From Cyrtodaria siliqua (lineage: Eukaryota > Mollusca > Bivalvia > Adapedonta > Hiatellidae), in the NCBI GenBank assembly GCA_037043455.1, contig JAWPHD010001806.1, positions 229,274 to 293,273 on the forward strand: 64,000 bases of DNA. The letters run 5' to 3'. Position numbers and translations under genes: made by a program. Position 1 is the stretch's first letter; each line of letters starts with the position of its first letter. The notes beneath the pieces were generated by a model, which saw only the letters and a list, made by a program, of their open reading frames with translations, was not told where the DNA came from and ran no database searches. Of this stretch, positions 10,924 to 20,508 are shown one piece after another.

Positions 10924-11453
10924 ATGATAGATTCTTTTTCTTGCATATATGAGACATGTTGTGCATTGTCGCCGCCAATTACTAACAATTTGCATGTTTG
11001 CCTAGTAATCAAATTTGATGCGAACAAATATCCGCATCATATGCGGACATTTGAACTTCCGCGTCCAAATACTCTGAATTTGCGGAAAATGTATACGAAG
11101 GTAATATTCAAACTTTTCTGTATTTACGAAAAATAGTAATTGATGGACTGTTCCGCATTTGTTTCCGCATTTTAAGCCTGGTTTGATTTTTGAGGCGGCA
11201 GATTTTCGCGTCCGAATACTGTGCAAAAATTCGCGGAAAAATGCTAAGAAAATACTATAGAAAAACTGCGGAAATTTGAGCTAAGGGTAAATTAAATAGC
11301 AGATGGCTACGGCAAGATTGCAAACAGATCCAGGAGCGGCTGTAAATAATTTTCATGAATGAAAACATATCGAAAAGTTACTAAAAAAATATCATGATTA
11401 ATATTCTACGTCAAGACACCCTGAAATGTACGTCAGTAAACATAACTTGATCA

Positions 11454-11628
11454 AAACAAGTGGGCCTGTGGACGCTCTATTGGTTAATATGGCTCTTATA
11501 ACATCAATGAAGCGAGTGACTATCGTCTTAAAGAGGCAATATATAGCATTTTTAACTAAATCAAGAGCCGTAACTCCACCGTTACTGGTCTGATCTGGCT
11601 GGTTTTCGAACTTGGCCAGTAGAGATAA
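11454..11628 (+). mobile_element. minimal family C element with both ends and about one unit
   Basis: CAAGTGGGCCTGTGGACGCTC (degenerate 5' hairpin region) is followed by ATTGGTTAATATGGCTC, one unit containing GAGCCGTAACTCCACC and GGTTTTCGAACTTGG, and then CCAGTAGAGATAA. At about 175 bp this is the shortest copy with both termini, and it abuts A2 four bases later. Confidence 0.5.
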
Positions 11629-11631
11629 TAA

Positions 11632-12478
11632 CAAGAGGTCAATGACCTTGAAGCTCTACTGATAGATGTTGATAGCTAGATAAGCATTCCTGTGAAGTTT
11701 CATAAAAATCTGTCCAGTAGTTTTAGAGGAGTAGTCACTACAAGTTGAAGTTGTTACCATATAACTCTAGGTAAACAAAGATGGCCACTGGCAGCCATGT
11801 TTAACGTAAAATCAAAATAATGTTCGACTTAAGGATCAACATCATGTCATGCTGATCATTTTAGAAAAAGGCCAATATCAATATCACTTATAGTTTTCAA
11901 GAAGTAGTCGCTACAAACTTATTATTTTTAAATCTATTTTTAGCGGTGGTGACCATCTTGAATTTCTGGCTGACCGGAAATATTGCTAGGATCAATTAGA
12001 CATCAAGAGCAACATTCCTGTAAAGTTTCATGAACATCCACCAAGTAGTTTAAGAGGAGTAGTCGCTGCAAGTTTTTACTATATAACTCTATGTAAACAA
12101 AGATGGCCACTGGCAGCCATGTTTAATGTCGAATCAAAACGATTTTTGACAAGGACCAATATCATGTCATGCTGATCATTTTAGAAAAAGTCCCATATCA
12201 ATATCAGTTAGTTTTCAAGAAGTAATCGCTACAAACTTGTATTTTAAAAATCTATTTTTAGCTTTGGCGGCCATCTTAATTTCGCATCAACATGAATTTT
12301 TGCTACGGTCAACTAGACTGTATGGGCAACATTATTGTAAAGTTTCAAGCATATCCATCCAGTAGTTTCAGAGGAGTAGTCGCTACAAATAAAAGTTTAC
12401 GGACAGACAGACGGACGGACGGACGACGGACGCCGCACCACGGCATAAGCTCTGCTGATCTCTGATCAGTCAAGCTAA
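11632..12478 (+). mobile_element. pearl/Helentron-like element, family A, copy A2
   Basis: It opens CAAGAGGTCAATGACCTTGA and AGCTCTACTGAT, then about 2.5 units of the 315-bp type, a GACGGACGG tract (12400-12430), CATAAGCTCTGCTGATC, the hairpin loop TCT, GATCAG and TCAAGCTAA. The terminal TAGAG is changed to TCAAG, which breaks part of the pairing with the 5' motif. Confidence 0.75.
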
Positions 12479-12489
12479 AAATCAAATAA

Positions 12490-12513
12490 TTAAAAAAAAA
12501 AAAAAAAAAAAAA
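12490..12513 (+). repeat. A-rich tract next to A2
   Basis: A run of more than 20 A begins about 12 bases after the end of A2. More A-rich words continue to about 12560. Confidence 0.6.
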
Positions 12514-12560
12514 AGAATTAAACATTTAAAAAAATAAAAAAATAATGAAAGTAAAAAATA

Positions 12561-13016
12561 AAAATCTGGTAAAGATTGGTAAAGATCAGATGAAAAATTA
12601 AGACCCTAACGCTTTACCAAGGCAAAATATAGCATTTTTAACTAAATCAAGGACCATAACTCTGCTGTTACTGGTCCGATCTGGCTGGTTTTCGAACTTG
12701 TCTGAGCTTTCATTGACATTAACAATCTGGTAAAGTTTGGTAAAGATCGGATGAAAAATGAAGGCCCTATCATCTTAAAGAGGCAAAATGTAGCATTTTT
12801 AATTAAATGAAGGCACTATCATCTTAAAGAGGCAAAATGTAGCATTTTTAATTAAATCAAGGGCCATAACTCCGCTGTTACTGGTCCGATCTGGCTGGTT
12901 TTCAAACTTGTCCGAGCTTTCATTGACATTAACAATCTGGTAAAGTTTGGTAAAAATCGGATGAAAAGTGAAGGCACTATCGTCTTAACGAGGCATAATA
13001 TAGCATTTTTAACTAA
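12561..13016 (+). repeat. family C array, three units
   Basis: Units of about 160 bp, with one short unit, contain GGTAAAGATCGGATGAAAAA, GAGGCAAAATATAGCATTTT, AAATCAAGGGCCATAACTCC and GGTCCGATCTGGCTGGTTTT. No terminus is present on either side; the array stops where a new family 5' head begins at 13017. Confidence 0.6.
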
Positions 13017-13400
13017 TAAAGGGCCAAGAGGGCCCAAGAGGGCCTGTGAACGCTCTACTGGCTGTTATACCATTGATGAATTGAGTCGTACTACAATTTA
13101 TGGCTTTCTTAAATTTTTTATGAAATTATTCACTCTGGAATTAATTTTGCTGTAAGTTTTAGTATGTAATGTACGTACATTTTACATAAAGACAAAATAA
13201 GTAGATCAGACAAAGTTTGTGTACTAAAACCTTTAAAGGGTCATAATTCTGCCAAAAAAAATCATTTAACCAGAATACGGCAATGATTTGCACAACTAGA
13301 CATGGAATTGATCATCCCTAAAAAGCTTCGTTTAAATCCGGCCAGGGGTTCAGGAGAACTAGTCAGAACAAAATGTGTGTATTAAAACCTTTAAAGGGAC
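13017..13400 (+). repeat. family B/C 5' head and detached B units
   Basis: GGGCCAAGAGGGCCCAAGAG and GAACGCTCTACTGGC form a 5' end at 13020-13060. About 130 bases of unrelated sequence follow, then a B unit with AAACCTTTAAAGGGTCATAAT, CTAGACATGGAATTGATCATCC and GGCCAGGGGTTCAGGAGAAC. Confidence 0.5.
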
Positions 13401-13570
13401 ACACGGCAATCTTGAAATATTTGAAATAGCTGTCTTGATTTATATATGCAGTATCATTTTTACTTTTACCCTGGTGACATTTACATCAATAAAATTTTAA
13501 GTATTCACTATTTCGTCTTATTATGCTATTAGTTTTAATATATTACTGGTGCAATAATAAAAAAAAGTCC

Positions 13571-14145
13571 TATATAAGTCTATGTAAAAGTGTGACCCTC
13601 GGGGCGCGGACAAATTTGACCCCACGGTCACCATTTGAACAAACTTAGTAGAGGACCATAAGCTGATGCTACATGTAATAAATGAGAGCTCTGTACCATG
13701 TGGTTCCAGAGAAGAAGATTTTTTTCAATTTCTCCCTATACAAGCCTATGTAAAACTGTGACCCCCGGGGTGGGGCCAAATGTGACCCCTGGGTCACCAT
13801 TTGAACAAACTTGGTAGAGGACCATAAGCTTATAACAAATGCAAAATATTAAACCTCTGACTTTTGCAGTTCCAGAGATTTTTTAAAGTTTTTCCCTATG
13901 CAAGCCTATGTAAACTGTGACCCCCGGGGCGGGGCCAAATGTGACCCCAGGTTCACCATTTGAACAAAATTGGTAGAGGACCATAAGCTTATAGCAAATG
14001 CTAGATGGTACTACATACCAAATATGAAAGCTATAGGCCTTGTTTGTGACATATAGATTTTTCAAGTATTGCTTACATAACTGTATGTTAACATGTGACC
14101 CCCAGGGTAAGTCTCCCGATGAACAGGGCAGAATTGTCACAGGTC
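13571..14145 (+). repeat. tandem array with TGTGACCCCCGGGG units
   Basis: Three to four units of roughly 165 bp each contain GTGACCCCCGGGGCGGGGCC, TCACCATTTGAACAAA, GGTAGAGGACCATAAGCTTA and CCCTATGCAAGCCTATGTAAA. It is adjacent to array E but shares no unit with it. Confidence 0.65.
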
Positions 14146-14149
14146 CATC

Positions 14150-15397
14150 ACATGCTGCAAAGCAATAAATGCTCTAGGGCTAGGCATTTTAGTTTTTGAA
14201 AAGATTGTTCAAGTTTACTCCATCCGGTACCGTGCTCTGGTGAGCTGAATAGGGGTCAAAATTGTGGCCTCTGGAGTGCCCACAAGCAAATTCCAATATT
14301 GACCTAGTGACATAGTTTTTTGATCCCATGTGACCCATTTTGAAACTTGATCAAGATATAATTCAGATAAACAATCTGAGAAAGTTTCATCAAGATCTGG
14401 TCAAAAATATGGCATCTAGAGTGTACACAAGGTTTTTCAAGTATTTGACCTAGTGACCTAGTTTTTGACCCCATGGGACCCATTTTCGAACTTTACCAAA
14501 ATATAATTAAGACAACATGTCGACAAAGTTTCATCAAGATCGGGTCAGAAAGTTTTTTTAAGTATTTGACCTAGTGACCTAGTTTTTAACCGTGTGTGAC
14601 CCATTTTCGAACTTTAGCAAGCTATAATTGAGACAAATATTCTGACAAAATTGCATCAAGATCGGGTCAAAAACATGGCCTCTAGAGTGTACACACGGTT
14701 TTTCCAAAGTTTGACCTAGTGACCTAGTTTTTAACACCATGTGACCCATTTTTGAACTTGACCAAGATATAATTAAGACAAACATTTTGACAAAGTTTCA
14801 TCAAGATTGGGTCAGAAATACGGCTTCTAGAGTGTACACAAGGTTTTTCAAGTATTTGACCTAGTGACCTAGTTTTTAACCCCATGTGACCCATTTTCAA
14901 ACTTGACCAAGATATAATTAAGACAAACATTCTGACAAAGTTGCATCAAGCTCGAGTCAAAAATATGGCCTCTAGAGTGTACACAAGGTTTTTCCAATAT
15001 TTGACCTAGTGACCTAGTTCTTAATTTCATGTGACCCATTTCCGAACTTGATCAAGATATAATTAAGATAAACAATTTGACAAAGTTTCATCAAGATTGG
15101 GTAACAAATATGACCTCTAGAGTGTACACAAGTTTTTTCAAGTATTTGACCTAGTGACCTAGTTTTTGACCCCACATGACCCATTTTTTAACTTGACCGA
15201 GATTTCATTGAGACAAACATTCTGACAAAGTTTCATGATAATTGCATCAGAAATGTGGCCTCTAGAGTGTACACAAGCAAAAGTTAACGGACGGACGACG
15301 GACGGACGACGGACGGACGACGGACGACCGACGGACGACGGAAGATGGACAACACACCATCCCATAAGCTCTGCTGGCCCTTGGCCAGTAGAGCTAA
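14150..15397 (+). mobile_element. pearl-like element, family E, 145-bp units with 3' end
   Basis: Units of 145 bp repeat with nearly constant spacing; each has TTGACCTAGTGACCTAG, GTGACCCATTTTCGAAC, AAAGTTTCATCAAGATC and CCTCTAGAGTGTACACAAGG. The array ends in an ACGGACGACGG tract (15289-15345), CATAAGCTCTGCTGGCC, the loop CTT, GGCCAG and TAGAGCTAA. The 5' end is not clear. No protein is encoded. Confidence 0.7.
14446..15160 (-). promoter_or_regulatory. six perfect DR2 half-site repeats, one per array E unit
   Basis: TGACCTAGTGACCT, which is AGGTCA-CT-AGGTCA on the minus strand, occurs at 14446, 14567, 14712, 14857, 15002 and 15147 (starts). The last five are spaced exactly 145 bases apart. 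DR2 is a known arrangement for RAR/RXR and Rev-erb-type receptors. Function is not shown; it may simply be the unit's own sequence. Confidence 0.35.
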
Positions 15398-16112
15398 AAA
15401 TTAGCAAGGCAATGTAACTCATATAAATTGCAAACTTTCAAACACAACCCAAACAGTAGACCTTATAATATCTAGAAGCTCTATTTGTTTGTGCATGATT
15501 AAATTTGATCACACACTGGAGAATTAAATGTTCCTGCCTTACCTAGCATGTTGTCGCCATTGGAAAAACAAAATGTTTACTTTGCACTTCCTCATTATTA
15601 TATGTCAACATGGGAACAATTAAAACATTGTTTATTTTGCAAAAAACACATGGTTGCTAATGGCAGAGAAAATAATTAATACAGAACAGCTGTGTTACCA
15701 GTGTATAAATGTCCAAGGTGATAACATGCAAGAGACCAAGATTCCCAATGATCAGGAGTTTCTGCATCGATATTTCTGGTAATATCAGAAATGCATGGAT
15801 TTTACAAAGAGTTATGATGCCAATTCATGTCCAATACATGTGTGTCTATCCCAACAATTTATATCTCCCGTATTTTTGCCAATTATTGGACAATTTATTT
15901 TAAATGACATATAGAAAGTAGTGCTGAATGTACAGCAAGGTGGATGATAGAATCTTTTAATGAAAACCTTTTTATTTATAGAATTCCAGTATTAAACAAT
16001 GCAATCAATAATATTTCTTATAATCGTTTTACTCTAAACAATTTCTTTACAATATCTTATAAAAAGAGGTCCTGCAGGAGGGCTGATTCATTCTAATGGC
16101 TGCATGACAATA
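15398..16112. other. no gene seen
   Basis: AT-rich unique-looking sequence. A 64-codon frame at 15709-15903 has no motif, no codon signal and no splice context that I would support. Confidence 0.45.
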
Positions 16113-16370
16113 AAATAACAACAAGATCCCCAAGAGGGCCTGTGGATGCTCTACTGGCTAAAATGGCTCTTATATCAAGGGTTGTCATCATAAAATTCTC
16201 ATCAGTACTTCTTTTATTACATTGCAAAAACAAGAGGGCTAGGATGGTCCTACACATGCCTCACCTGGTAATCATGGGCAATAAGTCTGCTGCGTCTAGT
16301 CTGGCATTGGGGTCTGGCATTGAGTGTATTTTAATTTGTCCCACTTTCTTCTATGAATGCGATTTCATAA
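16113..16370 (+). repeat. two pearl-like 5' heads without arrays
   Basis: A first head near 16119 has CCCCAAGAGGGCCTGTGGATG and CTCTACTGGC. A second at about 16230-16260 has CAAGAGGGCTAGGATGGTCCT. Neither is followed by more than a fragment of an array; copy A3 starts at 16371. Confidence 0.5.
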
Positions 16371-17500
16371 CAAGAGGTCAATGACCTTGAATCTCTACTG
16401 ATAGGTTTTTGATAGCTGGATCAGCATTCCTGTGAAGCTTCATGAAAATCCGTCAAGTAGTTTCAGAGAGCAGTAGTCGCTACAAGTTTTCATTATATAA
16501 CTCCATGTAAACAAAGATGGCTGCTGGCGGCAATGTATATATAAGTCAAATCAAAATAATTTTTGACAAGGATCAACACCATGTCATACTGATCATTTTA
16601 GAAAAAGTCCCATATCAATATCACTCAAGAAGTAGTCGCTACAAATTTATTCATTTTAAATCTATTTTTAGCTTTGGTGGCCATCTTGAATTTCTGGCCA
16701 ACCTGAAATTTTGCTAGCATCAAGTAGACATCAAGAGCAACATTCCTGTGAAGTTTCATGAAAATCCGTCAAGTAGTTTCAGAGGATTAGTCGCTACACG
16801 TTTTTACTACATAACTCTATGTAAACAAAGATGGCCACTGGCAGCCATGTTTAACGTCGAATCAAAACGATATTTGACAAAGACCAACATCATGTCATAC
16901 TGATCATTTTAGAAAAAGTCCCATATAAATATCACTTATAGTTTTCAAGAAGTAGTCGCTACAAACTTGTTTTTTAAAAATCTATTTTAGCAGTGGTGGC
17001 CATCTTGTATTTCTGGCCAACCTGAAATTTTGCTAGGATCAACTAGACATCAAGAGCAACATTCCTGTGAAGTTTCATGAAAATCCGTTAAGTAGTTTCA
17101 GAGGAGTAGTTGCTACAAGTTTTTACTATATAACTCTATGTAAACAAATATGGCTGCTGGCAACCATGTTTAATGTCGAATCAAAATGATTTTCGTCAAG
17201 GACCAACGTCATGTCATGCTGATCATTTCTGAAAAAGTCCAATATCAATATCACTTATAGTTTTCAAGAAATAGTCGCTACAAACTTGTATTTTAAAAAC
17301 CTAGTTTTAGGTTTAGCGGCCATCTTGGATTTCATATCAACATGAATTTTTGCTTTGATCAACTAGACTTCATGGGCAACATTTCTGTAAAGTTTCATGA
17401 AAATCCATTTAGTAGTTTTTAGAGGAGAAGTCGCCGCAAAACAGTTTTCACGGACGGACAGACGGCATAAGCTCTGCTGATCTCTGGTCAGTAGAGCTAA
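16371..17500 (+). mobile_element. pearl/Helentron-like element, family A, copy A3
   Basis: It carries the family A head with the IR1 palindrome (16375-16387), about 3.3 units, a short ACGGACGGACAGACGG tract, CATAAGCTCTGCTGATC, loop TCT, GGTCAG and TAGAGCTAA. The CACCACGG block usually found before CATAAG is missing, and the last hairpin stem has one mismatch. Confidence 0.75.
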
Positions 17501-17524
17501 AAACTCTTTACAAAATAATTGAAA

Positions 17525-17881
17525 AAGGGCCTGTGGATGCTCTACTGGCTAAAGATAAAGCTTATGTATAAGGGGCCATAACTCTGTCAAAAATCCTTCA
17601 ACCAGAACATGGCAATGAAAAATGTAACTTGGCTTGGTAGTGATCATCCCTGCCAAGATTCATTGAAATCTGGCCAGAGGTTCAGGAGAACTAGTCTGTA
17701 CAAAGTTAGTGTATTAAAACCTTTAAAGGGCAATAACTCTGCCAAAAATTTATTCAACTGGAACATGGCCACAAAATGCGCAACTAGTTTTGGTACTGAT
17801 CATCCCTGCCAAGATTCTTTGAAATCCGACCAGAGGATCAGGAGAATTAGTCTGGACAAAGTTTGTGTATTAAAACCTTAA
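17525..17881 (+). repeat. family B units, left of the GC-rich TIR element
   Basis: GGGCCTGTGGATGCTCTACTGG is followed by two B units with CATAACTCTGTCAAAAATCC, CTTGGTAGTGATCATCCC and GGTTCAGGAGAAC. The sequence stops at AAAACCTTAA and resumes at 18942. Confidence 0.65.
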
Positions 17882-18941
17882 TACCCCCGTCACACCGGAC
17901 AGGCGTCCTTACTGCGTCCTAAACGGTCAAAATTTGGAGGACGCCGATGGTCGCATTGAGAACCCCAATGATTTTTCTAAAAAAAATCCAGATTTCGGTC
18001 ACCCGTCTCACGGGGTCCTGTGCTCTGCGATCTGTGCGTGTACACGGCGTTCCAAGCACGACCTTACCGCGTCCTTGGGGTTTCTATTGAGTGTGTACGG
18101 CGTCACGGCGGCGTCCGCACGGCGATCACCGGCGACCCCACGGCGTCCTTGGCGTTCCTACCACGACCTTACCGCATCCCCGGCACTCGCACGGCGACTG
18201 CACAGCGACTGCACGGCGACCGCGCGGCGTCCCCACGGCGTCCTCGTTGCGATTATAAAACTCCGCTGTTTTTCCGGAAAACTTCATTCGTGATTCTGTT
18301 CTTAGAGTAGTAAGCCGTTGAGTGTCTATCAATTAATTAACATACACGTATTTTAACATACATTATCGCAAACCATGGTCGCACTAGGAACGCAGTGAAA
18401 ACTCTGTAGAAACGCCATGGTTGTAGTAGGAACCCCGTAGAAACGCCATGAACGCCATAGGGACGCATTGAGAACGTTGTAAGGTTGCGGACAAGAGCTG
18501 GACTCCCGAAAAATCCGCCCTGACATCGCAGTAAGGACGCCATAGACGTGGTGGGGTCTTGGTAAGAACCCCATAGATGTGGTAAAGACGCAGAAAGGTC
18601 GCCATCTGATCCCCGGTCAATTTCTCAGCGTTTCCACGGCGACTCTACCACGTCTGTACTGCATCCCTTGGGCGTCCTTCGAGTTCCTACCACATTGCTA
18701 CGGCGACCATGGCGACTTCAGGGTGATTCCACGGCGTCCTGAGCCAGGACGCCGAACCTCAGCGTTTACTTTGAACATGTCCAAAGTAGTCGCCGTCGCT
18801 CTGCGACCTTCGGCGTCCTTGGGGTCCCAACGGCGTCTTCCTGCGTTCTCACCACGACCCTACGCCATCCATTGCGTCCCTACCACGTCCTGGATCGCCG
18901 TAGGAACGCAGTAAGGACGCCAGTCCGGTGTGACGGGGGTA
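17882..18941. mobile_element. 1,060-bp TIR element with TAA duplication (PIF/Harbinger-like MITE)
   Basis: The left end TACCCCCGTCACACCGGAC and right end GTCCGGTGTGACGGGGGTA are exact complements. The match continues into GGCGTCCTTACTGCGT, giving a TIR of about 36 bases with one mismatch. TAA lies directly outside each end (17879-17881, 18942-18944), a 3-bp TWA duplication as in PIF/Harbinger elements. Joining the flanks restores a family B unit. The interior is much more GC-rich than its surroundings and built of short words such as ACGGCG, GGCGTCC and CCACGACC, mostly in one orientation to about 18270 and again after 18600. Short frames here are by-products; no transposase is seen. Confidence 0.85.
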
Positions 18942-19280
18942 TAAAACGGCCATAACTGTGCCAAAAACCATTCAACCAGAACAAGGCAATGATAGAAGCA
19001 ACTAGACTTGGTATTCATCATCCCTGCCAAGATTCGTTGAAACATGGCCAGGAGTTCTGAAGAGACTGGAAAAAGTTTGTGTATTGACACCTTTAAAGGG
19101 CCATAACTCTGCTAAATATCATTCAACGGGATTACGATGAAGACATACACAACCTGCCTCAATATTGATTATCACTGTCAGGTTTCGTTGAAATCCAGCA
19201 AGGGGTTCAGGAGAACTAGCCCTGAAAATGTTAACCTTTCAAGGACCATAACTCTGCCAAAAAAATGGCAATCAGTAGTG
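18942..19280 (+). repeat. family B units, right of the GC-rich TIR element
   Basis: ACGGCCATAACTGTGCCAAAA continues the B unit broken at 17881, followed by two further units to about 19260. No 3' terminus is present. Confidence 0.65.
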
Positions 19281-19600
19281 CTGTTCTCATTAATCAAGTT
19301 ACTCGAGCACCACTCGGTTAGCCCATTTGACTGATTAATCGAGTACAAATTTTCATGATCAAGTTCAGTTTAGGCCGCTTACTGTATGGATAAATTTATT
19401 AAATTATATTTCTCACTTAGTTGAAAGAAGTTCAAATGACACAGAAATGTATGAGTGTAATATAATATTATTAATTATAGTATAAAATATGCCAAATAAA
19501 TGATATTTAAGACGAAAATATTTCCTTTAATTTACGATTGTTACTTGTTAACCATGTTAGCAAATATAATTTTGTTCGCGCTATAAGCGACCCACTTAAA
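19281..19600. other. no gene seen
   Basis: AT-rich spacer before the hAT exon, with the near-symmetric stretch ATTAATCAAGTTACTCGAG...ACTGATTAATCGAGT at 19289-19342. Nothing else is supportable. Confidence 0.4.
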
Positions 19601-19647
19601 AATGGCAATGATCGAGAAAATCGAATTGATTTACCTGGGAAAAATAA

Positions 19648-19762
19648 AAGGTTTGGGCCCATTTCGGTTTCGAGAAAAAGGAAGATGGCCCAGCAAGCAG
19701 AGAAAACATGAACATGGACAAAGTGGTCTGCAGAATTTGCAGAAAGGCGTACACATTCAATG
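19648..19762 (+). pseudogene. hAT transposase, BED zinc-finger exon
   Basis: In frame 1 this stretch reads a BED-type finger start: VWAHFGFEKKEDGPAS, then a CRIC pair and KAYTFNG. The aromatic W and F, and the CxxC, are the hallmark positions of the BED domain found at the N-terminus of Ac-type hAT transposases and ZBED proteins, where it binds DNA. The His pair of the finger is not in this exon. A GT at 19763 would end the exon in the phase that joins the first codons at 22124, giving the expected FNGNTT junction; a stronger-looking GTAACA donor at 19767 would shift the frame. A TAA sits directly before the first codon, so the true N-terminus is lost, spliced in or frameshifted. Confidence 0.65.
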
Positions 19763-20054
19763 GTTGGTAACATACACACACGATACGATCTCGAGACATA
19801 TTTACGATCTTTTCTAAATATTCGCAGAAAACACTTATTTAAGCCATCAAATAGATAATTAAACATCGTTGTATCTGGTTATAGAGACCGAAATGATCAA
19901 TAAAAACTGCATCGAGTCATTGACAGACACTTTTTTCAAATAAAATTATTACAAAAGTACGAGCTTAAAACCAGGATGACAGGTTTTTAAAGACATATAC
20001 AGTCACATAAGCATTAGTTGTGATTCTTTTTTCTTCTTTTTGTAAAATATTTGT

Positions 20055-20385
20055 CCAAACACGTGGTGTGGAGGAGGGACTCTGCGGCCGAAAGATTACC
20101 ATACTTGCCTCCTGTGCCAGAGGTGCTGGGTTAGATTCCCGTGTTAGATTCCCGAAAGGGTCCATCCCGGAATTACCAAACGTACTCTCACATTACCTTG
20201 AGCAAGGTACTGTGAAAGTATGCCAACTTTCGGAGGGGATGTTAAGCTATCAGTAGGACTCAACATGTGTGCAGGGAGAGCAGTACACTTAATGATAAAG
20301 ATCTTTCTGAACTTCTGTGTTAAACTGTTAATCAGTGATTCACGCTCGTAAACCTTCCCCGGAACTGGGGCTGCTCATTAGATAA
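20055..20385 (+). repeat. tRNA-like SINE candidate
   Basis: GGGTTAGATTCCCG at 20128-20141 resembles a tRNA B box and lies about 55 bases after a weaker A-box-like CTCTGCGGCCGAAAG. AGCAAGGTACTGTGAAAGT and a body to about 20385 follow, as in SINEs. TTAGATTCCCG is duplicated in tandem (20131, 20144). I found no second copy in the window and no target duplication. Confidence 0.4.
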
Positions 20386-20508
20386 GAGAAGGGATTTTTT
20401 TCTGTATAGGTTATATTCATGAGTAGATAACATACATTCATATTTAACCATGCACTAGTCTAGCACCATGCACAAATTGTTTGCTTCATTTCTTGTTTGC
20501 AAAATAAA

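Larger units (their letters stand above)
10268..11290. repeat. segment dense in TGCGGAA/TTCCGCA words, with nested palindrome
   Basis: TGCGGAAA or its complement occurs repeatedly from 10278 to 10490 and again from 11025 to 11275, in both orientations. Between these lie a module shared with 54178-54327 and a 140-bp palindrome. Short frames here have no protein features. It could be one element about 1 kb long whose two ends are made of the same word. Confidence 0.45.

Noticed and set aside
15235..15422. Frames over the ACGG tract, both strands
   Set aside because: They are microsatellite translations at the 3' end of array E.
18020..18914. Several 70-119 codon Arg/Pro-rich frames at 17.9-18.9 kb
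   Set aside because: They occur on both strands over the GC-rich TIR element and reflect the absence of AT-rich stops, not coding.
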